From JAWKOK01 sp963765875 (GTDB taxonomy: Bacteria > Chloroflexota > Anaerolineae > Caldilineales > Caldilineaceae), in the NCBI GenBank assembly GCA_963765875.1, contig CAVXYK010000027.1, positions 48,024 through 112,023 on the forward strand: 64,000 nt of DNA, read 5' to 3'. Under the pieces are notes generated by a model that was not told the DNA's origin, ran no database searches, and saw nothing but the letters and a program-made list of their open reading frames with translations. Position numbers and translations under genes: made by a program. Below, piece by piece: positions 26,021 through 34,783 of the stretch. Numbering within the stretch: position 1 is the first letter of the stretch; each line of letters begins with the position of its first letter.

Positions 26021-27521
26021 TCAGCCTGACCGTGAGGATCGCAACCGCAATGCATCTCGGAAGATCTGTCTATCGCTGGGCGCAAAGACACCTGTAAGCC
26101 AGATAATGCCTAGATAGACACCCCCTGCACAGAGCGCCCGAACAACCCAGGGCAGCGGCAGAAACGTCGCCAACAGGCCGGCGACACAGGTAGCGCCGAG
26201 CAATATGGTGATGTGAGGAACACTTTAATGGAAGTGAACGGCTGCGCATCAGAAGCCCACCAGTGATCGCGCCACTGCCGCCGGCAACGACCAATGCAAT
26301 GGCCGCACCCACTACATCGATTTGACTAGTCAGAATTGGCAGTAGCAGCAAGACAGTAAGGATATGAACCCATGTCACGCGCAGACTCAGGTTCGGGTAA
26401 CCGGTGGCCATAAGCTGAGTGATCGAATACATCTCGATCAGGAAGAACGGCGTCGACCAGATGAGAATCTGAAAGACAGGGACAGAAGCAGCGGCATCAT
26501 CGCCGTATAGGAGATGCAGCACGTTGGCTGCGACGCCAAAGCCTATGGCAGCGGCAGGCAGGACCAGGATCAGTCCATAGCGTAGGCTGAGAGACGAAAG
26601 GCGCCGATATTGATATTGATCTTGAACATGATGAAAGAGGCGACTGATTGTTGGATAGAGCGCTTGCCAGTAGCTCTGAACCAGCTTCATGATGATGCGA
26701 ACAACACTGTATGCGATGCTGTAGATGCCCGTGACGAGATCGCCGGCAAACACGTTGAGCAGAAGAATATCCAACCGATGCAGCAGCACATCGGCCAGCG
26801 AAAGCCAATAAAAGGGGCGTGCGCCATGCCACAGCATGCCCCAACTAGCATCTGCATTGGTTCGCTCACCAGCGAGCAGGCGATTGCGCGCCACGAGCAG
26901 CGCATACATCCCTGCAGAGAGGGCCTGCGCCAAAACAAGAACACCCACCAGTGAAATGATGCCGCCGCCCAGCCACATTGCTACGATACTGAACAGGAGA
27001 ATCAATGTGTTAATTGTCCCCTCGACACTCATGACCAGTTCCATGCGTTCGCTGGCCTTGAATAGCGTCTGGCTCACTGAAGAGACGGCATAAAAAGGCA
27101 GTGAAGCCCCAACCAGCCAGAGCGCGGCCTGGGTCGCGGGTGAAACCGGCAGCACCCAGATCAACAACACCAGACCGAGCCAGGTGATGAAGCCTGCCGT
27201 CAGTTGCACACGCAACGCCAGGGAGAAGTAGGCTCGCCGCAGATCGGGATACTGAGCCAGATTGCGCACCAACAACGTAGGCAATCCCAGTTCACTGACC
27301 ACCTGGCTGACGTTCAAGAACGCCAGCACGCTGACATACTGACCAAACTCCGCCACGCCCAGCAGACGCGAGATCAAAATCTGCAGCACAAAGCTGATGA
27401 AGATGCGCCACAGAGTGGACCCGGTTAACGATCCGGTATTGACCAGAATCCGTCGACCAACCGAACCAGGATTGCTTTCAGATTTGGGTTGCTGAGTCGC
27501 ACCGGAAGAGTTGGAATCCAT
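26021..27521 (-). CDS. Oligosaccharide flippase / polysaccharide biosynthesis membrane protein (Wzx/MOP-like), frameshifted near the C-terminus
   Basis: The main frame (27521 down to 26070) gives a MOP-superfamily protein: soluble N-tail, SLWRIFISFVLQILISRLLG, then about 12 membrane segments ending near LVVAGGSGAITGGLLMRSRS. After LPLK (about 26230) the frame turns hydrophilic and Cys/Arg-rich, while the frame to 26021 continues with typical membrane segments (HITILLGATCVAGLLATF; WVVRALCAGGVYLGIIWL). One base removed near 26225 restores an about 500-residue protein. It would flip lipid-linked oligosaccharides. Having both a Wzx-like flippase and an ABC exporter suggests two glycan routes in one locus. 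Confidence 0.85.
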
Positions 27522-27608
27522 TCCGCGATTGTATCACCGGTCACTCGATGAGCGGCAATGGGAGGATGGTTACTCGCTCCACCCAAAAGCACTTGCCACA
27601 GATGACTT

Positions 27609-27720
27609 CACTGCAAAAAGGTGCTGATTTTCACCACGGAGACATCGGAGGCGGCACAGAGCGTTCACAGAGGAAAATCAGACTCCTATCTGTGCCCATC
27701 TGTGTTTATCTGAGGACCAC
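27609..27720. repeat. Interspersed intergenic repeat copy (CACAGAT-type words)
   Basis: The segment starts with cactgcaaaaagg (27609-27621, also at 45648-45660) and contains CACAGAG/ATCTGTG-type words and inverted gattttc/gaaaatc arms. It partly overlaps the end of the frame-restored hydrolase gene (27686). Confidence 0.5.
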
Positions 27721-28265
27721 TTTCCTTTTCATTGTCAAGCCGACCGGTCAAGATGAAATTGAGCAGATTCGGCAGGCGATAGAGCTTGTGGCGCCAGACA
27801 AACAAGGCGAGTGCGATCAGCCCGCCGACTTCCCAGATCCACAACTCGGGCCGTCGGGTGAAGGCGAACCAGTAGGCAAGGCCGATCTTCTCCTGCTCGG
27901 AGCCACGCTTGCCCCAGACATGGAAACGCCAGCCGCGAAAGGGCCAGTAGAATGTGTTGGGGAAGAGCCAGATCCGGTCCAGGATAGCGTGGCCGACGAA
28001 GGCGGTGCCATAGATCCAGAGCTGCGGCAGCTTGACGATGGTGACGGCTGACGACGATTGCGTAGGCGATCAGCGTGTGGGCAAAAAGCACGGCAGACTT
28101 GTACTTCTCGTAGAAGTGAGCCCAGGCCAGAGGTTTGTCGATAAGGTCCGAGCCCATGGCGGCGATGGCCACAAGGCGATAGTCTGCGTCTGGCGCAACG
28201 TCGAGGTGCTCCTGGGCAAGGCTGAGCGTCAGCCAGGTGTATGCGACATGAGATTGCGGCAGCAT
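27686..28265 (-). pseudogene. YdjM/DUF457-like membrane-bound metal-dependent hydrolase, frameshifted
   Basis: The N-terminal frame starts at the ATG at 28265, directly after the ABC permease stop, with MLPQSHVAYTWL, GSDLIDKPLAWAHF and FAHTLIAYAIV: His/Asp pairs typical of the YdjM/DUF457 group. Near 28045-28060 the proper reading jumps to another frame (TIVKLPQLWIYGTAFVGHA, then ILDRIWLFPNTFYWPF and RRPELWIWEVGGLIALAL) and ends at a TAG at 27686-27688. The uncorrected frame would end at 27735 with an Arg/Leu-rich tail that has no membrane segment. Function of the family is poorly known; it is an integral membrane protein with a hydrolase-like site. Confidence 0.65.
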
Positions 28266-28266
28266 A

Positions 28267-29217
28267 TCAGGCGCCACGCTCTTCGCGTACATATGGAACG
28301 CCGAGAGCGGCCGGCGCGCCCACCCGCCGTCGCATGGCCTCCCGCGAGCCGATGACGAGCACGACGATGGTGAAGATGTAGGGCAACATATTCATGAAAT
28401 AGCCCAACGTCGGATTGGCGAGAAAGAAGCCAACATTTTGCAGGTCGAGCGGCAGGCGTCGAATGGCCCCAAAGAGATAGGAACCCATGGCCGCACGCAG
28501 CGGATCCCAGCCGGCGAAGATGACCAGACCGACGGCAATCCAGCCCTGACCGGCCGTCATGCCCTCGATCCAGAGCGGCGTGATGGCCAGGCTCAGCGCT
28601 GCACCGCCTGCGCCGGCCAGGCAACCGCCCAGCATGACGTAGAGGTAGCGTTGCAGGTAGACGTTGACGCCGAGCACGTCGGCCGCGGCCGGGTACTCGC
28701 CGATGGCGCGCAGTTCCATCCCGCGTCGCGTGCGATAGATGTAGAACCAGGCAACGGGGATCAGAATGAAGCCGATGTAGACGATGACGTTGTGTTGAAA
28801 GAGAATGGGGCCGAGAATCGGAATCTGGGAAAGCAGCGGAATGTCGAAGGCCGGCAGCTTGGGCGCATTGCGCACTTCCACCAGCGGCGCGCCGAGGACG
28901 GCGCTCATGCCCGCGCCCAGGAAGGTCAACGCCAGGCCGCTCACGACCTGGTCGGCGCGTAGCGTCACCGTCACGAAGGCATGCAGCAACGCCATCAATG
29001 TGCCCACGAGCATGGCCGCCAGCAGACCCAGCCATGGATTCCCCGTTGCATAAGAGACGCCATAGCCGGTCATGGCCCCCATGAGCATCATGCCTTCGAC
29101 GCCCAGGTTGAGCACGCCCGAGCGCTCGGCAAAGATTTCGCCGATGGACGCAAACAGAATGGCCGTGCCCGAACGGACACCCGCGGCCAACAGACTGACG
29201 ATCATCGCTACTTCCAT
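28267..29217 (-). CDS. Nucleoside-type ABC importer permease (YufQ/NupQ-like)
   Basis: The 316-residue protein has about 8-9 membrane segments and the family signature SGVLNLGVEGMMLMGAM (about residue 33) and GQGWIAVGLVIFAGWDPLRA (about 235), typical of BMP-associated permeases of the ribose/nucleoside group. AGGGA precedes the start by a few bases. Its expected neighbour, the other permease at 30641-31747, is 1.4 kb away because an Mrr-type endonuclease and a small ORF lie between them. It would form the membrane pore with that partner. Confidence 0.93.
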   Translation of the reverse strand: MEVAMIVSLLAAGVRSGTAILFASIGEIFAERSGVLNLGVEGMMLMGAMTGYGVSYATGNPWLGLLAAMLVGTLMALLHAFVTVTLRADQVVSGLALTFLGAGMSAVLGAPLVEVRNAPKLPAFDIPLLSQIPILGPILFQHNVIVYIGFILIPVAWFYIYRTRRGMELRAIGEYPAAADVLGVNVYLQRYLYVMLGGCLAGAGGAALSLAITPLWIEGMTAGQGWIAVGLVIFAGWDPLRAAMGSYLFGAIRRLPLDLQNVGFFLANPTLGYFMNMLPYIFTIVVLVIGSREAMRRRVGAPAALGVPYVREERGA

Positions 29218-29244
29218 AAGGATTCCCTATAATTTCACAAACAC

Positions 29245-29457
29245 TCAATCTGTCGTTCGTTGAGCAATCTCAAGGACTCTTTCAAGTCTGGCGCAAGCTG
29301 ATTTTCCATAGTTGATTGTGCGTAACACCTGAACGTGCCGCAGCCGCTCGTATGGCGTACGCGAGAACCAATAGTCTCGTTCGTCGTCGGCTTCGCTCAG
29401 TGAGACTAGGGAAAAGGCAGTTCTATCGATACAGGTTTCCCGTACGGATGCCACCAT
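29245..29457 (-). CDS. Small conserved hypothetical protein
   Basis: Starting at the ATG at 29457 the product has about 70 residues; an upstream start at 29523 is possible. The core DERDYWFSRTPYERLRHVQV, then LRTINYG, resembles a widespread family of small proteins with a W-x-S-x-T-P-x-E-R-L pattern, often found beside nucleotidyltransferase-like or other accessory genes. Function is unknown. It sits between the Mrr-type gene and the ABC permease, so it may belong to the same inserted accessory module. Confidence 0.65.
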   Translation of the reverse strand: MVASVRETCIDRTAFSLVSLSEADDERDYWFSRTPYERLRHVQVLRTINYGKSACARLERVLEIAQRTTD

Positions 29458-29505
29458 GAATTTCTCTTTTAAAGTCGTCAAAGAATCATTTCTCTTCCCA
29501 AATAT

Positions 29506-29544
29506 CGGTATCGGATACGACACAATCCCTGCTATCCGATACCG
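29506..29544. repeat. Perfect 12-base inverted repeat, candidate operator
   Basis: cggtatcggata (29506-29517) and tatccgataccg (29533-29544) are perfect reverse complements, 15 bases apart. They lie just upstream of the small protein's preferred start and between it and the Mrr-type gene. This is where a regulator of the accessory module could bind; it could also be a small repeat. Confidence 0.6.
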
Positions 29545-29703
29545 AAACTACATGCGGATACGCAACCAACTTCATCGGCCATGCCGTCGAACGCAGCTTG
29601 TCGTTTTGCTCGTACGCACCGGTCGCCTGGAAGCGGTCAAAAAAGGCCGAAACTGGGTCACGACCCGGAAGGCGGTGCGGGTGTCAGGAATCCGTCGGTT
29701 GAC

Positions 29704-30549
29704 TCAAATCGAGCGAAACCACTCGTGGTCGATTTCAACTTGCTCGACCTGTATCAGCTCTGTTGAGACGCCAAGGCTCAACTCTTTTAGCTTGTCCACC
29801 AACAGATCTCCATCAATCAGATCAATCGCCGGGGCTCCATCTCTGGTAGCCTCTCGCACGGCATCCTTTGTGAAGTTGCCGGTGGTGATCATGAGGGCTT
29901 TGTCGGCCCTGCCGACCATGGCTCCTCTGAAATCACGTACGTGTCCTGCACCAACGGAACCCTGATACCGCTTGCACTGGAAGATGACATGAAAGCTCAG
30001 TAATCCGCCAAGTCTCATTATCCCTTTGCCGTCGATGCCACCGTCTCCGCTTTGCCCAGTGACCTCAACTTGGATGAATCCGGACTCTCTGAGCAATCGT
30101 TGTACCAGTCGTTCAAATGCAGCGGGGTGCATTTCCAACAAAGAATGAAGCAACTCATCACGCCAGGACGAATCCGCACTCTGCTCATCAGCCAAATCTT
30201 GCCGAGGTGTCTTTCGTTCATCATATTCTTGTTTGACGAACTGCTTCACTTTGTCAGGGTCGACTCGATCAACCTGACGCCCTTCTGATGTAAGCGACCA
30301 AACACCACGACTGGAGTTCTCAACGATTCCGTATTTTTTCAGGTATGTCCGAGACCAAGCCAGTCGATATTCCACTTCCGTTTGACTGCCTTTTTGAGGG
30401 TCATGAAGAACTTCCAACTGCTTGTCAGAAAGATCTTCAAGCTCTGTGACCTTGCTATTAATTTCTTCAATCGTGCCAGAGCCGCCAAGCGCTTTCAATG
30501 CCTGGATTGTCGGGTTCATCAGCCGGTCATACGTTGGCATTTTCGCCAT
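29704..30549 (-). CDS. mrr: Mrr-family type IV restriction endonuclease
   Basis: About 281 residues from the ATG at 30549. The N-terminal about 90 residues are a winged-helix Mrr_N domain (PTIQALKALGGSGTIEEINS; RLAWSRTYLKKYGIVENSS). From about residue 135 comes the Mrr catalytic domain: FERLVQRLLRESGF, SGDGGIDGKG with the catalytic Asp, and FQCKRYQG with the D-QxK motif complete. Mrr enzymes cut methylated or foreign DNA. The gene interrupts a nucleoside-type ABC importer operon and is flanked by inverted repeats, which points to an acquired defence cassette. No methyltransferase is next to it, as expected for a modification-dependent nuclease. Confidence 0.93.
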   Translation of the reverse strand: MAKMPTYDRLMNPTIQALKALGGSGTIEEINSKVTELEDLSDKQLEVLHDPQKGSQTEVEYRLAWSRTYLKKYGIVENSSRGVWSLTSEGRQVDRVDPDKVKQFVKQEYDERKTPRQDLADEQSADSSWRDELLHSLLEMHPAAFERLVQRLLRESGFIQVEVTGQSGDGGIDGKGIMRLGGLLSFHVIFQCKRYQGSVGAGHVRDFRGAMVGRADKALMITTGNFTKDAVREATRDGAPAIDLIDGDLLVDKLKELSLGVSTELIQVEQVEIDHEWFRSI

Positions 30550-30599
30550 GACAAACAACACCAAACCTTGTTTTGTTCAGAACGAGTTATGGGCTACAC

Positions 30600-30629
30600 A
30601 TTGACAATTGAACGTCGACAATTGTCAAT
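30600..30629. repeat. Perfect 11-base hairpin upstream of mrr
   Basis: attgacaattg (30600-30610) and caattgtcaat (30619-30629) are perfect reverse complements around an 8-base loop, and more CAATTG words follow. It lies between the permease stop (30641) and the Mrr-type start. A short T-run follows on the plus strand only, so it is not a good terminator for the leftward genes. It marks the right side of the Mrr insertion. Confidence 0.7.
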
Positions 30630-30640
30630 TGACCATTTTT

Positions 30641-31747
30641 CTACTTGACCACCCGCACCCGATACTGCAACATCATCTCGCCGCCCACAACGACGAACAG
30701 AATCACGCCTTGCAGAAGCTGGGCAATGCCTGCCGGCTGGATCACATCGGCGCCGACCAGGAGACCGGCAAAGAGATAGGAGACCACAATGATGGCGATC
30801 GGATTGAGCTTGGCCAGCCAGGCCACGATGATGGCGGTGAAGCCGTAGCCGGGCGAGAAATTCTCCTGCAGGCGATGAACGACGCCGCTGACCTCGGCCA
30901 TGCCGGCCAGACCAGCCAGGCCGCCGCTCAAGGCCATGACCACCATGATCTTGCGTGGCAGGTTGATGCCTGCGTAGGTACCGGCCCGCGAGTTGTCGCC
31001 CAGAATGCTGACCTCAAAGCCCCAGCGTGTCCGCTTCCAAACCACCCAGAGGATCAGTGCCAGGAAAATGGCAAGAAAAATGCCAAAATGGGCTGTCAGG
31101 CCGCGGAAGGCGGGCATCGTATCGCCATAGTCTGTGAAACGGGGCATCCAGGCGCTGCGCGGAAACTGGGGCGTCAGGCCAAAGCCCCGCTCGCTCCAGG
31201 GGCCGTAGATGAAGTAATTGTTCCAGAGGATGGCCACATAGTTGAGCATCAACGTGGTGATGATTTCGTTGACGTTGAGCTTGGCCTTGAGCAGACCGGG
31301 GATGAAGCCCCAGATGGCGCCGCCGATGAAACCGGCCAGGGCCATGGAGAGCAACATGACGGCTCTGGGCGTCTCCGGTGGGAGGATGTGAAGGGCGGTC
31401 CCGGTTGCAAAAAAGGCGCCCATAAACAATTGCCCTTCGGCGCCAATGTTCCAGAGCTTCATGCGAAAGGCAATGGAAACACCGAGGCTGGCCAGGATCA
31501 ACGGCGTAGCCTTGATGGTAGTGTCGGACCAGCCATAGAGGTCGCCATAAGCCGTCTGGGCCATTTTAGCGTAGACGATCCAAGGATCGGCCCCGGCCAC
31601 ACGCAGCAAGAGCGCACCGACCAATAGGGCTGCGACAATTAGGATGAACGGCGAGAGAATGTTCAGCCAGCGTGGCTGCTCCATACGCCGTTCTAGGCGC
31701 AGCCTCGGCCTGGTTGCGCGGGTCTGAGGTACAGGTTGTGTGGTCAT
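30641..31747 (-). CDS. Nucleoside-type ABC importer permease (YufP/NupP-like)
   Basis: The 368-residue protein has an N-terminal cytoplasmic arm, about 9-10 membrane segments and the family motifs WNIGAEGQLFMGAFFATG (about residue 100) and GYGFTAIIVAWLAKLNP (about 300). The ATG overlaps the ATPase stop by four bases (ATGA), so the two are translated together. With the ATPase, the lipoprotein and the more distant second permease it forms a BMP-type uptake system, known to import nucleosides or related compounds. Confidence 0.94.
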   Translation of the reverse strand: MTTQPVPQTRATRPRLRLERRMEQPRWLNILSPFILIVAALLVGALLLRVAGADPWIVYAKMAQTAYGDLYGWSDTTIKATPLILASLGVSIAFRMKLWNIGAEGQLFMGAFFATGTALHILPPETPRAVMLLSMALAGFIGGAIWGFIPGLLKAKLNVNEIITTLMLNYVAILWNNYFIYGPWSERGFGLTPQFPRSAWMPRFTDYGDTMPAFRGLTAHFGIFLAIFLALILWVVWKRTRWGFEVSILGDNSRAGTYAGINLPRKIMVVMALSGGLAGLAGMAEVSGVVHRLQENFSPGYGFTAIIVAWLAKLNPIAIIVVSYLFAGLLVGADVIQPAGIAQLLQGVILFVVVGGEMMLQYRVRVVK

Positions 31748-33267
31748 GCTCTCACCAACTCTTCACCGGCCATCATCAGGCCGATCTGCTCACGGTCTAC
31801 TTCCGTCGCATCGACAATGCCCATGATGCGCCCCTCGAAGAGCACAACGATGCGATCCGAGAGAGCAAAGACCTCATCCAGATCCTCGGAGATCAACAGA
31901 ATCGCAGCGCCCTGGCTGCGCTCTTCCACCAGGATGTTGCGTACATTTTCGGTAGCGCCGATGTCGAGACCGCGTGTGGGATAGGAGGCGACGATCACCT
32001 GCGGCTCACTGGAGATCTCACGGGCCAGAATCACCTTCTGAAGGTTGCCGCCGCTCAACTTTCGTGAGGGCGTTTCCGGGCCGGGGGTTGAAATATCATA
32101 CTGGTCGATCAGGCGAACGGCACGTTCGCTCATCTCATTGCGGTCGATGAAGACGCGCCCGCCAATGGGCGACTTGCGATAAGATTTCAGAGCCAAGTTC
32201 TCGGCAATCGACAGGTTGGGCGCGCTGCCTGTGGCGCTGCGATCTTCGGGCACATAGGCCACGCCCGCTTCGATCATGATAAGCGGCGGCTTTCCTGTAA
32301 CATCGGACTCAGCCACATCAATCGTGCCGCTGGTTAACTCACGCATGCCCGAGATGACCTCGGCCAGTTCTCGTTGTCCGTTGCCCGCCACGCCGGCAAT
32401 GCCAACAATCTCGCTGGAGCGCACCTGAAGTGAGAGCTTGTCCAGCGCCAACAACCCCTTGTTGTTCACCGCATCAACATCGGTCAGCTCCAGTCTTGTC
32501 TCACCCGGCTCAATGACCGGCTTATCGACATGGAAGAAGACCTCGCGGCCAACCATCAAGCTGGCCAGCTCTGGTTTGGTCATACCCTCAGTCGATACGG
32601 TAGCAACATTTCTGCCGTCACGCAGAACAGTAACGCGGTCGGCAATTGAGAGCACTTCGTCCAGTTTGTGGCTGATGAAGACGATGGTCTTGCCCTCGGC
32701 CGTCATGCCCTTCAGCGTCTCGAAAAAGCCCTCGGTCTCCTGAGGAGTGAGCACGGCCGTCGGTTCATCGAGGATGAGAATCTGTGCGCCCCTGTAGAGC
32801 ATCTTGATGATTTCAACCCGTTGCTGCTCGCCGACCGAAAGCTGCCAGATCAATGCAGCCGGGTCGACCGGCAAGCCGTACTGCTCGCCGATACGCTCGA
32901 CCTCTTTATTGATCTCGGTCATATTGAGAACGAACGGAATGTTCTTGAGGCCCAAGATCACATTCTCGGCCACACTCTGGACCGGCACCAGCATGAAATG
33001 TTGGTGCACCATGCCGACGCCGGCAGCGATGGCATCGCCCGGCACGTTGAAGCGTACCTGCTCGCCATCGATGTAGAGCTCACCTTCGTCTGCGTGATAG
33101 AGCCCAGATAGTACATTCATCAGCGTCGACTTGCCGGCGCCGTTCTCGCCGAGCAGGGCATGGATCTCTCCCTTCTCTGCGATGAAGGTGACATCCTCGT
33201 TGGCAATCACACCGGGGAAGAGTTTGGTGACATTGCGCATTTCAAAGGCTGGCGTTGGTTCAGTCAT
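31744..33267 (-). CDS. Nucleoside-type ABC importer ATPase with two ABC domains (YufO/NupO-like)
   Basis: About 507 residues from the ATG at 33267. The first ABC domain is complete: Walker A GENGAGKST (about residue 39), signature LSVGEQQRVEI, Walker B ILILDEPTAVLTP. The second, C-terminal domain has GVAGNGQRELAEV in place of a clear Walker A and LSGGNLQKVILA with ASYPTRGLD in the Walker B region, the usual degenerate second half of sugar/nucleoside importers. An upstream frame to 33318 is translated from the CACAGAT-type repeat and is not used. It energises the paired permeases. Confidence 0.94.
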   Translation of the reverse strand: MTEPTPAFEMRNVTKLFPGVIANEDVTFIAEKGEIHALLGENGAGKSTLMNVLSGLYHADEGELYIDGEQVRFNVPGDAIAAGVGMVHQHFMLVPVQSVAENVILGLKNIPFVLNMTEINKEVERIGEQYGLPVDPAALIWQLSVGEQQRVEIIKMLYRGAQILILDEPTAVLTPQETEGFFETLKGMTAEGKTIVFISHKLDEVLSIADRVTVLRDGRNVATVSTEGMTKPELASLMVGREVFFHVDKPVIEPGETRLELTDVDAVNNKGLLALDKLSLQVRSSEIVGIAGVAGNGQRELAEVISGMRELTSGTIDVAESDVTGKPPLIMIEAGVAYVPEDRSATGSAPNLSIAENLALKSYRKSPIGGRVFIDRNEMSERAVRLIDQYDISTPGPETPSRKLSGGNLQKVILAREISSEPQVIVASYPTRGLDIGATENVRNILVEERSQGAAILLISEDLDEVFALSDRIVVLFEGRIMGIVDATEVDREQIGLMMAGEELVRA

Positions 33268-33282
33268 GGGCGTTTTCTTTTT

Positions 33283-33500
33283 GTCACAGATGGACACAGA
33301 TGATGTACAGATGATCACAGATAGAAACAGATAGACCGCGGATTAGACAGATTCGGCGGATACCGATCGAGTTAACAAATCGGTTTTGATCCGTCCAATC
33401 CGCTTCATCCGCGGTCCATTCTATCAGCTATGTGCGATTCTTCACATCAAGGAAAATCTGTGCCTCATCCGTGAAAATCGGTGTTCATCTGTGGCTAGTT
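33283..33500. repeat. Interspersed repeat cluster (CACAGAT / ATCTGTG words)
   Basis: Between the lipoprotein and ATPase genes the DNA is made of short imperfect repeats: cacagatg and acagatg words, aaccgcggatta-like and ccgcggtcc arms, and at the far end aaatctgtgcc and catctgtggc in opposite orientation. The left and right halves are partly complementary, so the spacer could fold into a long hairpin within the transporter operon. No gene is supported. Confidence 0.65.
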
Positions 33501-33505
33501 CATTC

Positions 33506-34783
33506 CTACGGCAGTTCGGCATCGGTGACAACGCCTTCAGCCAGCCAGTTCATACAGATGGTGCAGTCCTCACGGCCGGGGATGCCGCTCAGGCCCTCAA
33601 GGTCGGATTGGGTGAGCGCCACACCTTCGGGGACGATCACTTCACCCTTGTTGTCCATGATGGGACCGGTGAAGATATCGAAGCGAGTGACTTCGCCGGC
33701 CTGCATCTTGGCCAGCATCTCCTGAACCGCGGGAATAATCGATTCGGGCACGCCCGGAGCCGGTTCCTGGCCTTCCATGAAGCCCAGCAGACCGAGTGCG
33801 CCGCTGTCAACATCAAAGTACAGATCGTCACCCACAAAGGAACCGTCCATCATAGAATTAGCCAGTTCCACATAGAACGGGCCCCAATCCCAATAGGGGG
33901 TGGTCAGACAGTGTTCGGGATCGACTTCACAGGCATTGCTGGAGTCGTAGCCCACACCGTACAGACCGCGTTCGCCCGCAACCTGCACCGGACCGGGCGT
34001 GTCGGCGCCGGTGATGACAACGGTGGCGCCGGCATCCATCATTGATTCGGCGGCCTGGCGCTCCAGATCCGGATCGAACCAGCTGAAGATCCAGCGGATG
34101 TCCATTTCACAGTCGGGACAGGTGCTCTTCATGCCCAGGGAAGCAGCGTTGATGTGGCGGATGACTTCCGGAATCGGGAAGGGGGCCACATAGCCGACAC
34201 GGTTGGAGCCGTCTTCGGCCGCACGCTCGCCTGCAATCATGCCGACCAGATACTTCATGCTCTCCATGGCGCCGAAGAGATTGGAGAAGTTGGTCTCGTT
34301 CTTCTTGAAGCCAGAGACGTGGACGAAGTAAGCGTCCGGGAATTCTTCTGCAACAGTTTCGGTCGGATCCATGTAGCCGAATGAGGTGGTGAAGACGGCG
34401 TCAAAGCCGGCACGCGCCAGGTTGCGGATCACGCGTTCTGCGTCCGCGCCTTCGGGCACGCTCTCCATGTACGCGGTGTGGACCGTATCGCCCAACTCCT
34501 CCTGGAGATACTCACGGCCTTCGTTATGCGCATAGGTCCAGCCGCCGTCGCCGATGGGGCCGACAAAGACAAATGCTACATTGAACTTGCCTTCCTCAAT
34601 CTCCGGAATCTGAATGCTGCCTGCCCCAGCCGAATCGGCAGGGGCTTCTTCGGCAGACTCACCCGCGGCTTCTTCAGATGCCGCATCTCCGGTCATTTCG
34701 CCGGCCGGCGCAGCACACGCCGCAAACATCAGCGCTGTCACAAGCAACAACGCCAACCAAACCCAACTTCGTCTCTTCTGCAT
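33506..34783 (-). CDS. BMP-family substrate-binding lipoprotein of the nucleoside-type ABC importer
   Basis: The 425-residue protein begins with a lipoprotein signal peptide ending in the lipobox MFAAC (Cys about residue 23), then an Ala/Glu-rich linker (residues 24-55). The rest is a BMP (Med/TmpC-type) periplasmic-binding fold: FVFVGPIGDGGWTYAHNEGR (about 70), FTTSFGYMDP (about 135) and VVITGADTPGP (about 255). AGGAG lies 7 bases before the ATG. It captures the substrate outside the membrane and is the first gene of the importer operon. Confidence 0.95.
   Translation of the reverse strand: MQKRRSWVWLALLLVTALMFAACAAPAGEMTGDAASEEAAGESAEEAPADSAGAGSIQIPEIEEGKFNVAFVFVGPIGDGGWTYAHNEGREYLQEELGDTVHTAYMESVPEGADAERVIRNLARAGFDAVFTTSFGYMDPTETVAEEFPDAYFVHVSGFKKNETNFSNLFGAMESMKYLVGMIAGERAAEDGSNRVGYVAPFPIPEVIRHINAASLGMKSTCPDCEMDIRWIFSWFDPDLERQAAESMMDAGATVVITGADTPGPVQVAGERGLYGVGYDSSNACEVDPEHCLTTPYWDWGPFYVELANSMMDGSFVGDDLYFDVDSGALGLLGFMEGQEPAPGVPESIIPAVQEMLAKMQAGEVTRFDIFTGPIMDNKGEVIVPEGVALTQSDLEGLSGIPGREDCTICMNWLAEGVVTDAELP

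Noticed and set aside
27817..28011. Small minus-strand ORF in the hydrolase region
   Set aside because: Ser/Pro/Gly-rich third frame; the family continuation is in another frame.
28229..29248. Alternative minus-strand frame longer than the ABC permease
   Set aside because: It is His/Arg-rich without membrane segments, while the frame of 28267-29217 has the family signature and topology.
30608..31627. Plus-strand ORF of 339 residues antisense to the ABC permease
   Set aside because: Rich in His, Asp, Gln and Gly by codon reversal of a membrane protein; no motif.
33283..33500. CRISPR-like array in the repeated spacer
   Set aside because: The repeats are short, irregular and in both orientations, with no constant spacer length and no cas gene.
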